From Pholiota molesta (Eukaryota > Basidiomycota > Agaricomycetes > Agaricales > Strophariaceae), in assembly GCA_014925825.1 (NCBI GenBank), contig JACGCK010000014.1, positions 496,001 to 560,000 of the forward strand: 64,000 nucleotides of DNA, given 5' to 3'. Under the pieces are notes generated by a model. The model did no database searches. It saw only the letters and a list, made by a program, of their open reading frames with translations, and was not told the DNA's origin. Position numbers and translations under genes: made by a program. This document shows positions 47,152 through 61,000 of the stretch, piece after piece. Every line of letters begins with the position of its first letter. Within the stretch, counting starts at the first letter, position 1.

Positions 47152-49107
47152 GAAGGAGGGAAGCAAGAGACAAATAACGGGTAATGTTAATGATCTCTAT
47201 TTGGTTTACGTATCAATTCCACAGCGCTTCTTTCTAGATTCTAGACAGGCAACTTAAGCTAAACTTAGACTACGAATTCGGCAGGGTGTTGGGTATCTTC
47301 TCAGAAAATGTAGGTATTTCTAAAGACTACCAAATACACGAATAAGCCACGCTCCTTTGCGTGTATCCCATGTGTTCAGTCTATTGTAGAGGTTTGCATC
47401 GATCAAATTGCGATAAAGTTTCAATTCGTAAAAATAGAGAGAAGAGAATGCATTACACCGAGGAACTGTACTTCATCGATAAGAATGTTAAGCCATTTAC
47501 GCTCATTGAATATCCGGAAAAGCTGTTTAGGAGAAATCGATGCTGTAAAAAATTATGTAGCGCTCACTGCTCAGCAAGATACATACTCGGTTTGTCATCG
47601 GTCCACTGACGCTTCATATGCGCTGAATGATGGAATTGACGCTGAATAAATCTCTCGACTGAGAACGAGGGAGTAAGCGCATAGCATGACTTGAGGTGTA
47701 GAGTCGACCGTGGCGTGAAATGTCAAAGGCCATATTTGATGAAACAGTTGTATCTGCTGTAAACGAGTCAATTTTTCCTCAACATACCGCCTCAACGCTG
47801 GGTAAGGGTATCAGCGGCTGAGCGCTGAACCTATATTTGCCTTGACAGATAGGTGACAAGGTGTGGGGCATCCAGAGTCATCGTAAGATGGCGATGATAT
47901 GTACGTATCTAATATCAATAACAAGTCCCAGAAAGACGAGGAAATCATAATAAGGCGTATAGTGTCATGGTATAGTTCAAAGTTCTTGACGCTGGATAAA
48001 TCTCTCGACTAACAAAGAAAGGAGTAAGTGCATAGCACGCCTTGAGGTGTAGGGTTGACCGTCGCGCGAATATCAAAGGCCATGAATCTCCATGATCAAT
48101 GAAATATTTCTTCGGTGGACGAGTAAATTTTGGTCAATATGCCGCCTCAAAAAGTCGGGTAAAGGGTATTCAGCGGCTGAGCGCTGAACCTATATTTGCC
48201 TTGACAGACAGGTGACAAGGTGTGGGCGATGGTATGCACGTATCTGATATCAACAATAAGTCCCAGAAAGACGAGGAAACCCTGATAAGGTGCTAGTTTG
48301 AAGTTCTAGCGTTCAAGGAACCCATGGAATAATTAGGGCTGTAGTTTCGATTCTGTGTAGCAAAGCCCAAGTGAGGTCCCGAGTTCGAGGTAAGTTTACT
48401 ATCTGTTGGGAAAAGATGATCCATCGTTTTCATAGGAATGCAAAGATAATCATCCAGGCTCGAAGATAATAGTGATGAAAACGTCAAGCAGAAGTTCATT
48501 CTCCGGTCGAGAGTGGTTGTTTCTCCTCATGATCAGAGACATGATGACATCCGAAGGAATCTGATGTCTAGAAAAATTCTAGGACAGAGCTGGTGGCTGA
48601 CTCGATTCGTGTGCACCATTTAAAGTTGCATAGTAATAGAAAAGCATAGGAATAAGCAATGACACACCAAACATAGCCTCTTCGAATCCAGAACCCGAAA
48701 CGTGTCCGAGTCGTCGTGGGCATTGAGTTGAACATGAGAAATTATTGCGACTCGTCGGACGTCCCATCAAATTGCGCGCAGTCTTGAGTCAAAAACCTGC
48801 CAGGTCTAGGACTAGTTTTGCAGAGAGTCTGCTAGGATTGGAAGAAATGTTTTGAAATGTTTCGATTCCAATCAGCTGCGTGACATCCGACCGCAGCGGG
48901 CAACAGATCGGAGTCCGAAACCTACGCCATTACATTACGGGCAGTGCTGCGGTTCTGTCTTGCACACCATTGACACGATTTATCCTACTTAGCAAACCAT
49001 CCATACCATCCATACAGTGAGCAAGCAAGTCCTCTGTATACCTCCAGAAAACCTCTGAACCTTCCCAAGAACTTATCCCAGTCACCAAGAAACTAATAGA
49101 CATTCAG
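47152..49107. other. Intergenic region with a tandem duplication
   Basis: No gene was recognised. Holds the promoter of the sensor-like gene, the roughly 350-bp duplication, and at 48960-49107 pyrimidine-rich sequence that is probably the 5' UTR of the next gene. Confidence 0.45.
47636..48309. repeat. Tandem duplication, unit about 350 bp
   Basis: Copy 1 (47636-47985) and copy 2 (47986-48309) share TTGACGCTG-ATAAATCTCTCG at the start, CAGCGGCTGAGCGCTGAACC in the middle and AAGTCCCAGAAAGACGAGG near the end, with small indels. Copy 2 lacks about 25 bp around the CATCCAGAGTCATCGTAAG segment. Non-coding. Confidence 0.92.
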
Positions 49108-50081
49108 ATGAGGTTGTCGGCGTTAACAGCCCTTGTAGCTGGTGCGGGGATCGGTGAGCACCAATACCCCGTCCTTCACCCTTGCTTTCTAATGGAATTG
49201 CACTCCAAGTGGCCGCCGTGCCCATCCGAGTGATCGTCGTATCCAGCAACGTTCAGGATAGCCACCCTCTGGACCATGCTCGCTTCGGACACTCCGTTTC
49301 GCCGCCACCAGCCGTCGCCAGGATCACGATGGCGACCCCTTCAGGCGGCATGCGGCGCCCGTGCAGCGGACGCATGAGCCGCTTCCGCCAGAAGAGCATC
49401 GAGATCTCGAATGTCTTCCGGGGCGCCCTTGGCTTGCCTCTCATCGACCCCAACGCCCATCTCGCACCACACCACAAGCATAACGGCAAGCTTAGGATCC
49501 TTCCCACCAACCCCGACGAGCTTCAGTTCCTCAAGCCCACTGAGCCCAAGCCTAGTGACGAGTACCGGGTGGTGAGTTTCAAGCAACCCGTCAAGGAGGA
49601 CATGAAGCACAAATGGGGCCACACCGAGGCCGTGAAATGGCTGAAGGTGCCCGAAGGCAGCATGAACAACGAATGGGTCGACGCCGAAGAGGACGTATCC
49701 CATCATCACGGCGGCCCCCACCACCACGGCGCGCACCACAGGGTGCACATCCAGCGCGGCCACCGCGGCTTCGTGCAGCGCCTGCACCACTCCCTCATGA
49801 ACCTCGGCCTGTGGGAGGGCCGCGCGGTCGCCTTCGTGCTCGGCTGCGGCATCGGCGTCCTGCTGCGCATGTTCTGGGTGCTCGCCGTCGTCGCGTACCG
49901 CGTCGTCAAGCGCCGTCCCGCGGAGGAGGAGGATGAGTACACCCACATCACCATCTTCGAGGAGGTCGAGGTCGAGGCGCCGCCGCACTACACCTACCCT
50001 GTTGACGAGAAGGCCGCTGTCGAGCCTGAGACCAAGGCCGCCGAACCCGCTGTCGCTGCTGCCAGTGAAGAGTCCAAGTAG
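49108..50081 (+). CDS. Signal-peptide, single-TM protein with His-rich loop
   Basis: Exons 49108-49153 and 49210-50081 give 305 residues. The short first exon supplies an N-terminal signal-like segment (MRLSALTALVAGAGIVAAVP). The middle is polar, with SRFRQKSIEISNVFRGALGL and a His-rich patch (HHHGGPHHHGAHH) that could bind metal. A membrane segment near residue 225 (AVAFVLGCGIGVLLRMFWVL) is followed by a basic stop-transfer run (KRRPAEEE) and an acidic/Ala-rich tail. Consistent with a type I membrane protein with a cytosolic acidic tail. It looks like a conserved basidiomycete protein without known function. Exon phase closure and strongly biased GC-ending codons support it. Confidence 0.8.
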
Positions 50082-50474
50082 GGCTCTCACACATTCAATA
50101 GGTACCTTTCTTTGACCTCCGTTTATCTTGATTCCAAGTCCCAAGTCGCTCCTTATCATACGAAAAATTGTAAAAAAAAACACATGGACACAGTAGTTTC
50201 GATCTCATTTAGTATCCTGTAGTATCTCCAGACCTAGTGTTGATTGGACAAATAGCAATCCCATTCGCAGGTCGATAGGTTGCTGAAATACACGAGGATT
50301 TTCGTACAAATAGCTATCGTTAGAAAGACATGAACCACGGCTGAGAGTAAAAGTCCAGAATCCTAACAGAAGTCTCCCTAGAAAGAGAAAATAACGACCG
50401 GACAACACATCCTTTGGGTAATTCAGAAATAGAAGGGTATCTTGGGGTATCGTCATGAGGAAATCCTTCGAAAG
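50082..50474. other. Convergent 3' intergenic region
   Basis: Between the stop codons of the plus-strand membrane protein and the minus-strand F-box-like gene. AT-rich with one poly-A run; nothing else was recognised. Confidence 0.5.
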
Positions 50475-51555
50475 TCAATAATCATCATCATAACTGTCTT
50501 CAAGAGCAAGCGACATTCTCATCTTCTCCCCTTCGGCAACCCGACGCTCCGCCGTAACCCAAAAGTCAACTCCTCCCCTCGCCCCAACCTCCCAATGCTC
50601 CAGATGGTCCACCACCGAGCGCAACAACACAACACGACGGTCCTTCTGCACGAAACTGACATTCTCCCCGAGCGAATACAGATCCAGGTAAAACATCACG
50701 ACCACCTCCAGCAGGGCGCACTCCTGGAGGATCCGGTCGATGAAGTGCTGGTCGGCGACGTTCGCGAGCGCCAGGTGCGTCAGGCGCGGCAGCAGCGCGA
50801 GCTGGCGCCACTTCGCCCACGACGACGACACGTTGATGATCTCGAGGTGCGTGAGGTTGCGGAACATCGGCTGCGCGAACGCGATGCTGAAGTCGTCCGC
50901 CGCGCCGCCGCCGCCGCCGCCGCCGCCGCTAGTAGGGACGCTGACGAAGAACGCCGTCGGGTCGAACGAGAGGCGGCGCAGCGCGGGGAGGCGCTCGAGC
51001 GTGCCGATCAGTGGGGTGCACGCGCCGTGCACGATCCACAGCGCGAGGTCCGCGACGTGCGGGCAGGCGTCGAGCACCTGCTGGATCTCGTGCGCGGGGC
51101 GGTTCTGCAGCAGGATGTGCCGGACCCAGGGCCCGAAGTGCTGGAGGCGGTCGAGCCGCAGCGCCGACTCCTCCTTGGGCGGCACTTTCAGCTTGAGGAG
51201 CTGTAGGACGGGCGTGCGCCGGCGGTGGTCGTGATAGAGCGGCGGTATGACTTTGCCCTCGCCTGATCGTATGATGCGATAGAGTTCCGGCTCATACCTA
51301 CACAGAGTAAAGCCGTTGAATTGTTGGCCTGATCAGTGGAACGGACTTGAAAACGGGTCGGGGGAAAAGGCGGTGAACGCACCATATGCGGAAGCGACGA
51401 GCGAGCAGGACGAAGGAGGGAATGCATTGTGGTGCTTCAGAAACTGCTATGTCAAAGATTTCCCTTTCAAGTTCGGCAGGGAGGCGGCTGATAGTAATAG
51501 GAAAGCGGTGGTCGGGGTTTTGAGCGATAGGCTCAGGGTTGATCTTGATAGCCAT
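50475..51555 (-). CDS. F-box-like/LRR-type protein, paralogue of the 27-kb gene
   Basis: Exons 51555-51383 and 51297-50475 give 331 residues. F-box-like start (ISRLPAELEREIFDIAVSEA), exon 1 ends within FRIW as in the paralogue. The body carries leucine-rich segments (LPALRRLSFDP, LPRLTHLALANVA, CALLEVVVMFYL) and WVRHILLQNRP. A GCC/GGC trinucleotide repeat (about 50899-50925) encodes a run of eight glycines that the 27-kb paralogue lacks. The second exon is GC-rich. Probably a ubiquitin-ligase adaptor; target unknown. Confidence 0.82.
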
Positions 51556-54500
51556 TCTAGAGGTGTGGAAAAAGACCAGCTTGTAGTTGTAGCACGGTGA
51601 ACGATGAGTGTAGTTAAAACGTGGTCAGTGGGGAAATACATGGGTCGATCAAGCAGCATCTATTTATAAACTACACAGGGGCTTTAGTACTTGGCTGCAT
51701 TAATTGCTATTAATTGGTGTTAGTCCCAAGTTAGTCCAAAGCCAGTGCGCACCACAATTAATTTACATGCACTCTGGCTTGTAGAGCACAATCTATTTTT
51801 TCCAAAAATTTGCGCATCAATCCTAGAACGAAGTTGCATACTGCGTCGGCGTGTGAGTAACTAGCATGATATTATATTGGCTCGAGGCAAAGAAAATATT
51901 AATGCCTCAGCTGTTAGCATAGCATATAGTGGGGTGGGCTTTCTCGTAGATTCTAATTACTACGACCAAATTGACGGACAACTGGATTTTGTTTTTTGCG
52001 GAGTACTAAGTAGGCGCACTGGGCATCAGATGCTCGCTCTATTAGTGCATATGCCACACTACTTACCAGTACACATCTGCTGGTCCATTATTGAGCTGTA
52101 CATTCGGTCAATACAGAGTACAGTTCAGAATCTTACCTGATTTTCTCTCAGGAAGCTTCAAGCACTGAGCGCTCATCATTGCAGTTCCAAAGCATAAAGG
52201 AAGTTATCATATTCACAACTTTCTTGATCTACTTCGGCTGTTAGGTAGCTTCAGCATCTATATCGGTACTAAACTAACGATCGCTCATAAATTATCAAGT
52301 GGACAATTGAAAGCAACGCACTTGAGCCCCGTTAATATGCTGACCAGCAGCTTCAAAGGGGAGAGAATGGCAAAGTGCTGTCGTGGGTGTTCGACCGATG
52401 CATTCTGTTCTACTGGTTTTACATTGACTCTTCGGCTTGCAGACGCAGATCGTCTGGTTGCGCTGACTTAGCGCCTCGGAAAGGTTGAGTGGTGCTGTAC
52501 AAACCTGACGCCTAGCATTTATGCAAAGTCGAAATTCAAATCTGTTCGACCGTAGTTACTAAGTAGTTACTAGTACCAGGGTAACAACTTTTCCACATCA
52601 AAGGAATCCGAGATTATCTATGCGAGTTATACTCATCTTTTTTTCTTTGAATCCCACACTGAAAATTTCTGAGGATATCCCGAGAGACGAGAACACGTCC
52701 GGATTTCAACTTGCAGCACGTTGTCAGCTGTTGTCAGTGACTGAGTGAATCCGCAAAATGCCGTCGGTAACTCAGTCGAAGGCCTGGTTTTCCACAAAGA
52801 AAACTTGCAAAGTTATCGATCTGACTAAACAACCGCACGGACTGATATGTAGTAGAACCGGATATTTAGCGACCGCGTAGGGTAATTTTGAACGTCGCGC
52901 CCAGCGGCCTGATCCTTTGAAAGAAGTTTAGATCGCAACTTTACCTGGTAAAGATGGCAAGAACATCGCATTGTATATGGTCAATCCCTTGCCGATCGGT
53001 GTAGAATCGCATCTACAGGAGAATCGCTAAATATAATGCTACACTCCAGTCTCGCACGGTAGGTTAATTGCATGGGAAAGGCGTTGAGTATCTGTGTAAG
53101 ATCCATGAATTGTCAATGTGGTCAGCGGAATGGCGTCAGTCTGAAGCCAATCGTCAGCAAGCCACCGTAAATCCTCAAGGCCTCGTTTGTTGCCCAGGCA
53201 TGGCTAGCTTGCAGATTGCAGAGGATGATAGAACCAGATGTTATTGATAACGGCTAGGCCTTATCGACAACTATTTAAAAGGGATGGTGGCATAGAGTCG
53301 AGATTCGAAACGTGGAGAACTTCATGATAGCAAATGTACACATGATAGAACGCAGTCGACCATTGTGGTGTGGGCTTTTCCATCGGATGTCCAGGTGCTA
53401 ATAGTCATATATATAATTCTAACCTATGCAGCAAGACACTTAGAGATACTTAGTCGCACCAATGTCAATCCGACTCAAGGATCAAAAATTCCTGTCAGTT
53501 GGCACTCAGAATAGAGCTCCACGTCATTTACGATTCACCCCATGTAACGTAACTGATAAGGCCCAGGAGCGAGTTCCATGAGATGAATTATCGACATATG
53601 TACAATAAAAAATATGAAGTTATCCTGTTTTGCAACTCGAATGCGCCACACAAGACAAATTTTCTTATGAAGAACAGCTCATTTCACTGAGGCGCTTTAA
53701 TAAAGTTGATACACTTCAGCCTATAAATGTTACCAGGGTCCTGAAAGCGGTTATAAGACAAGAAAGCGACAGCCCGTCTCTAGCCGCGATCTCCAATGCA
53801 CGAATGCGAAGTTTAATCATGCGTCACAGATAATTTCCAGGCAGCTCGGATCTGCTCGGATGTGCGGGAAAGCATAGTGCAAGGTTTTACCGAGTGCCAT
53901 CGCCGCCGACTGCCCATCGTTTCCCCTCGTTTCCCATGGCCAGAAAACGCAACGGAAATTTCAAGGTACGGTGTCAATGTGTCTTTGGTTAGCCTGGGCT
54001 TTGATTTGAGCCTGTGTGCGCTTTCCCGCCGTTTTCACATTCGTGCTCCATCGCTTGCGTCTATGTGCTGAATTTAAGTCCCAGAGGCGCCATAGCTGCC
54101 AGGCTTTGCACAGATTATTGAACATGATACAATAAGGCCTCTATGATCATCATTGAACAAGTTCTAAATCCTGATCTTCATCGATATATCAGTGATCCTA
54201 ACACCGATCGTTCACCGATCGTGATGTTTTCAGGCTCAAGTTAGAGTTTTGTTATCTTCTACGTAGGTAGAGAATCACTCAAAGAAGTCATAGCAGTTGT
54301 AAGTATATCCCTGACATATACAGCTGATCAACCTGATCGAGACTTGATCATGAATGTCTCCTATCGACAGTGATTCTGTGAAATGGTCTTCTTAACAGGG
54401 AAGGGATGCCACCAATTACGACAGGGAACTATTACGGGCAAGATAATAAGGCACCCCAGAAATATCATACATAGGGGGAGGTTCCAACGCTGAGAGTGAG

Positions 54501-55647
54501 CCTTGCGAACGTTCTAAATGCGCCTCGGAACCTGTACTCAACACGCGTATGCGGCGCTGTGCGGCGTCGCGCGTCCTATTTTACACCTGTGCACACCGGA
54601 ATGCAGGACCTCCATAATCATGATCATATGTGCCCTAAATGTAGAGTCACCCTCTATAGAACAAAATGGATTACATCTATGAATGATATTCAGCCTGGAA
54701 TCGAGGTACACCATACAATTGACTCCGCTGCGTTTGGGGCCAGACATCGTTGTCGGTATACTTGAAAAGCTCCTAGTGCCGCCTTCGCCACCATTGTCAT
54801 ACATTCTTAAGCTCGCACAATTCAATTCAGATACGGAGAGGACTATATTAACTTGTTTATTTATTCATGTCATTTGGAGACCTATGTATATATACATTTC
54901 GAATTCTACGTTTTTAGTATCGGGACATGGCCATAAAGGCCACTTTCCGGACAGATTAATTAGGAGTGAAAAGAATGTGGGGTATATAAATACGGTTATA
55001 TAGATAGTGTTGACGGTGTTGCGCGTTCTTCTAATGGGACAATATGGCGCCAAGATTATAGATGGTGTTGAGATGCGAGAAAGGATGAAACATGGAAGAA
55101 TCAGATGTCGAGTTATGATAGGGAGCGATGATCGAGTTGGTCGAGAAGTTGGTTCCCATTGATGTCACTGTCGAGTGGTCCGATGCTGCACATGGTCATG
55201 GGCGAGCAGCATGCAGTTAGGGAGGAAAAACGCGCGGGGACGATGAAGAAGAAGATGGACTGCAAGAAAACAAGGGGAGGAATTAAAAGAGCGTGGTATA
55301 GGAAAAGAAGTATCTATAGTGGTGATATACCGCAACTGAGGCAGCAGAATAAAAATGGTAAAGAGAATAAATATATACACAATTCAAACCCGATGAGACC
55401 AATGGTGTGTAGTAGAAAGCGTGAATACAAGAAGAAATCACATAGTACATCAAAAAAAGCACAGCAGGAGAGCAACATATTGGCATATAATGGAAAAATG
55501 AAAAAGGTAAAATTCGACACACAGTAATCGCAGCGAGAAGAATACACAGTCCTGAAAATCCAGAAGAGAAAAAAGGAAAGGGATAGAGAAATAGGGGGCG
55601 AGATCAAGAAGTCTTGAAAGAAGCATCAACGTCAACTGTTCGAGGAC
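51556..55647. other. 4.1-kb region with no supported gene
   Basis: AT-rich, only short open frames, none with domain signals. No TIR pairs, long tandem repeats or tRNA were recognised. Poly-A/T and simple A/G-rich stretches occur around 55160-55600. It could hold decayed elements that are no longer recognisable by eye. Confidence 0.4.
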
Positions 55648-58048
55648 TTACAAGACAACTCCGCCATCTTTTACGGGGTGGCCTTCTAGACCGGCAACGT
55701 TCAGCAATCTCTTCCACCCACCCCATGCAACCCCCAGCACACCAGTACTGCGGCCTCGTTCATGTTCCAGGTCGGCGTCATCTGGAGACATAGGATCCGC
55801 AGGTGGTTCGCCGAGTCCTTCAACGGAGGCGAAGCTGACGTATCCTTCGATGGCGCGGCATCGGGCAGATGCTTTTCGAGCATTGAACTGCGGGTGGCGG
55901 TCACGGTGCCGTGCAATGTGGGAGTCCAGCGCGTCCCCAATGTCTCCTTGGATGTCTGCAGACCGAGAGCGCTGACGATACGCGTATGCGGACGACGTAT
56001 TCGATGCGGGAAACGAGGCTTGCGAATTATGCGAGGATGACGACATGGAATCTTGCTCGTGCTCGTGGTCCGATCCAGAAGATGTTGGCCTATCCATAGG
56101 CGCATTGCGCGGTCTCCTTGGGGCTCCATATGTTAATCCAGCCTTCGGGGGTGCTCGACTTGGAAGTGGCTTCATAGGAGAAAACGCCCGTTTATAGGGG
56201 CTTGGGCAATAGCTATCGGTGCCTGTCGTTTGGCCTGGTGCCCCAGAAGTCGAGAAATTGCGTGCGGTGAACGGCGGTGTAGGTGGTGGCGTGAGGAGTC
56301 TCATTTCACCGTCTTCAGCGTCCTCCCCATCAGCGTCTTCTCCTCGCACAAGTGGTGGTGTCGTACCTGTCCTTGGAATCAAGGATGGCGGCACTGAGCT
56401 CTTGCGCCTGGGAATACGGGACGGGTTGGGTGCTGTCGAACTTCGTCTAGGAGAGGGTGCAGGTGAAGCGCGCGCAGGGCCCAGTGAGGAAGGCAGTGGA
56501 GGCGAAATAGGGTCTGTCTTTGACCTAGTACGGCTGTGGGACACTGCTCGGACTGTCGACGAGACTCTTGATGTTGGAATCATACCGTGCTCGAATTGGT
56601 TCTGTGATTGACTGCTGCTGCTACCACTGTTATTTGAAGGGGCGGAATATAAGGGGCTTGGAGTTAACTGGAGATGAAACTATATACTTCAGCGATTCTA
56701 TGAAAATCGACATGACCATGACTCACCGATTCAATGGGAACCTCCTCCTCTCCCCTTTCGTGCCACGGCCACCCACCCTCCTCATCTCTGACCTCATTCT
56801 CACGACTCATGCTCCGCTGCGCCGTCCTTCTCCTTTGTTTCTCACGTTCTCCGCGCTCCACTACTCTCCCGACCGACAACACCCTTTCCAAACGCGCCCT
56901 GAGGACTTGCTCATGCGGGTCATGACTAGGGGTTCCCGACAGACGCATGTCCCTGTCTGCTGCGCGGCCGCCTATCGGGACTTTCTGAAACGCTACTGTG
57001 AGAGGCGGTGGTATTGTGCCGCTTAAGCCCGCTGGACTTGGAACGGGCACCGGTGCCGAGCCTTCAAGAGGCAAAGGCGCGGGACGCCTTCGAAGGGGCG
57101 AGGGTGAATGCGATGTGCTCCGTGGACTGTCCGCCAAAGGCGAGTGGGCCTGGGCTTGGAAGTAGGAGACTGCTGGTATGAGACTGACTGGGAGTGATGA
57201 TGTCTATGCCGGCGCATGGTTGGCGAACCTTCTGCATCACCGCCATAATATCCGAGACTTGGGTGCGCAGGCATCGCAGGCGTGGGTGATGGTGATCGGG
57301 GGTTATTCATGGCGGTGCGGAACAGGAAGGTGCCTCGTGTATATTCGTCTCGCTCTGGTGAGGACGACGCCAGAGAACTGGAAAACGTGGATGCGGGCAC
57401 ATGGGAGTGCCTTCTCCTATGGCCTTTGGGAGACGGTGGGCTCATACCGGCGTTCTCGTAAGTATCGGTGAGCGGAGCAGCAAGCGTGGGGTTGCGCTCA
57501 ATTTCGTCGCGTATGAGGGTGTCGCGCAGTAGGCGTTCCGAACGGCTGGACGAGCGCGGGCCTGTAGAAACGGTAGGTGATGGTGGTTGTGATGGTGGTT
57601 GGGCAAGAGCCATAGGCGTCTTGCAAGTGGTGGGGGTTGTGGGATTTGAAACAGGGGCGACTTTCGCAAAGGGCTGGAGTAGGCGGAAGAGAGGGCTGGG
57701 GCGTCCTTTAGCTGTTGTAGCACTGCGCAGAGGAGTACGAGGCGTGCGAGGGCGTGGCAGTGGTATGATGAATCTGATGAAAACGAGGATATGGATGACG
57801 AGGTGAGTGGTGTCGAAGAACTTGACGTGGACGCCCAGGAGATCGAGTGAACGGAAGTGAATGATGGAATGGGGCTGAGCAGACCGAGACTCTGTGTGTG
57901 CGATGAAGCGCGCCTATTCTCGTCTTCGACACGCTGGTCAAAGCTAAGCAATGGTCATGAACGGAGGAAAGGTAAGAAGGCAAATAATGGACCGACCTTG
58001 TTTTGCGGATGAAGGAGGAGATGTTGAGGGGTGGGCTGCGAAAGACAT
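55648..58048 (-). CDS. Ser/Pro-rich disordered protein with frame breaks
   Basis: Model: exons 58048-57997, 57943-56727, 56667-55648. The last exon is solid (340 codons, ending LEGHPVKDGGVVL) and joins exon 2 in phase at ESLTPSP. Exon 2 is Ser/Pro/Arg-rich (RSERLLRDTLIRDEIERNP; HSPSPLRRRPAPLPLEG), but the plausible frame changes near 57765 and near 57152-57154 (a G run on this window's plus strand). The exon 1 junction also fits only if one base is missing. The three shifts cancel, so total length stays divisible by three. No known domain; the repeated SxxR and PSP motifs suggest a phosphorylated, disordered scaffold. Pseudogene, sequence errors or unusual structure are all possible. Confidence 0.5.
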
Positions 58049-61000
58049 TTCGAAATTCGCAGTGGGTAAATGAATGGCAAATGACTTCTAATTGCGGTAA
58101 TCCTCCCAATCTGCAATCGAACCGGATTCTGGATGCGTGGCTGAGAAATGGGCTGATCGAGATGGTTATTTTTCTTCTTCACCTTCCTCTCTCGGAAGGG
58201 TCTTATGACCACGATCCAACCCAGAATCTAAGATTCCACTAGTCACACAAATCACACACTATAAGTGTAAGTCCCGGTCTTTGGGGAACACGCTGCAAAC
58301 GTACCTTAGCCTGAAAAATCAACCCCGCGACCACGGAAGACGGATGATGTCCGCGTACCACTTGTGCTGTTACTCAAACCCCACAGAATCAGCGGAGGCA
58401 GCCTGGCTGAAATCAGGTCGCTTGTCACACGGAATCTACAAGATGTGCACGTTGTAGACACGAGGCTTGTCGTACGTTTCGAACGGCACGGAAGTCGGAT
58501 GACGCGGACGGAGTCCGACGGACTATGCGACGGGTGGCGAATCTACAAGTCTTTCGATAAGACGAGATGGGATGTGAGGGGCAACGAGGAGGGCCACGAC
58601 GACTTTAAATTCCGGAACTTATAAAAAAAGTAAGAAACCCTGGTACGCCTGGTATGTTGCGGTCGCAGGTTGCCGGTAAATGGCCGCGGCCGTCGCGGTG
58701 GGTTGAGGGAGAGCGCTGAAGAGCGCTGAAGAGCGCAATAGATGGTGGTGGTAGTAAGAGAAAAAGTTAAGGGAAAGATATGTCTCACGGACAACAACCT
58801 TCAAGCCGTCCACGGCCCATGGCGACTAGCATGTTTTACCTTGACATTAATGGAATCTACTCAAATAAGTAAAAACTACCAAACAACTGAGGAAACCAAA
58901 CCGACGGGAATCGGTGGTTACGCGGCGTCTATTGGTATCATGAAGCCGAAATATCCTCCAATAAACTTCCTCGCTTTTTTCTGTGGCACAAGTCCTTGTG
59001 TGGGGCTGCCCGAAATCCGCTGATTTTGCAAGTATAATTGAAAATATTCTCAGGCAATTCCCATGCGCATATCCCTAATTGGGGTGCGCCGTCTGTTGAG
59101 CGCCCAACCCCTCCCCCATCACATCACCCTTCACAACACACATCAAAAGTAGAATATCCACGGAGGTGGCAACTTATAAATCAGATATTTCGGGCATAAA
59201 AATCTGCTCGAGTTTATGGCCCTACCGGCTCGGCCAGATGAGATCAATAATTTGTTTTGACCTAAGTAGTTTTGACTGTGAAATTTGGGTCGATGCCAGG
59301 CTATGCCGGGCTATGCCAGGTAAGTACGTATGTTGGTTTGTTATTTTTCATTCATAAAAAATCATCTACTCAGGTTGATCCACATGTCCACATTATCAAG
59401 ACAGGACAAGCGGCGGTGGCGGACTGCCCTCCGCTGCGCCTATGCGTATATATTCGTGAGTTCCTCGGAATATCGGAGATCTGCAACCACATACCTGATC
59501 ATGATGGCCAATGACGCGTGCGTGTGTGTGTAGATCTTCGGATTTTGGAATCACAGACCACTTGGTTTGTTGCTTGATTTTGCCGTATTCCGGGATATCA
59601 TCCAAGAGAGTACAAGAGACTGACTACATCAATTCAGTATGAGCCCGGGCCTGAGTAGCTGTGGTAGAACAATGCGACGTGCGTTACCTGTTACACTTAT
59701 TTTTTAATAAATGTGCGTTTTTTGCGAGTCCATGTGGATACACGGCACATTCAGAGGCCAGAGCCTGCTAGAGCTGGGATCAATTAGGATCACGGCAAAG
59801 GGCGCGATTCAGACATAGCCATGACCAAGGAAGGTCATCTCAAGGTCATCTCGCTTTCTGTGCGGACAACGCACGGATGCATAGTCTCCATGCCTGATAC
59901 CATTCCCACACCTGTCTAGCCATGTTTCCCCAGCCTCAGATTACACAAGATGCAAAGTACATTAATCTCGGAGATTCCGAAGGTATACTTATCGTCAAAA
60001 TAATGACATCCGCGCGGACGCGCGTGATGCGATTTTTGTGTAGGAAACGCGCCGCGCGGGAGCTTTGAAGCTCAGTGAAAAAGCTAATGTCAATGAAGAC
60101 TCTGCGCCATACAGGCTACTGAATGTATACTTCTAAGATATGATCTTGTCAGTGTAGCTCGCGAATTGAATTGAAATCCATGTAGAATCCTGCTTATCAC
60201 TAGCTCGAGAACAACTCTAAATGTTAATGTCAGCCTTTGAACATCATCTGAATTCAGCTACAACTATTTATGCATACATGCATGAGGTGACTGCGGTACA
60301 GAATTTGCCCAATGTGAAAATGTGCCGTGGTGTCGTGATATGGTCATCCTCAGCGCGGACATGAATCGCTGATGTAGAAAAGCGCGCAAGCCGCTTTCCA
60401 CGCACGTATCATGCAGTCATCAATGACCTATGAACTTGGGAGTGACGTCGAAATTGAACAAGGGTAGCTCCAAGAGTCTGATCATCGGTATATTTTCTAG
60501 GATGTTATCGGTAAGTCATTGCCATTGACATGGAACCCATGATAGATAAATGTCTTATTTTATGCATCTAATATGGCACTCTTTACAATTAATGGCAATA
60601 TCGTCGAACACTGTAATCTAGTAGAATAATACGTGGACATATAGCATCAGATAGCATCCCACGAAATCCCAAGAATTCCTGAGAAGCTATTTACGCGCTT
60701 CAATAGTTGGTGCGTTGATTTGAGACTAGAAATTGCCGAAGTCAGAAGGACAGGCTGCGGTAAATCGCCACTGGTCAAGGACATCGCTCATAAATTCTTC
60801 TGTTCTCAAAAATTGGAGCACTTTGAATTTTAAGGTCGGATCTCAACCGCGAAACGTTCATACTCATTCACGTAAATTTTTTCTTGGTTACTTCAATTCG
60901 ATTGTGTCATTACTATCGAGGCGCAATACATAAGTTGTTACCATCAATCGCATTCACATAATATTAATCGTTGTACGCCCGCGCGCGCCGCCGCGCACGC

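Noticed and set aside
54496..54765. Plus-strand open frame with His and Cys residues (CPKC) resembling a zinc finger
   Set aside because: Only one Cys pair, no second pair at proper spacing, and no flanking exons; likely chance.
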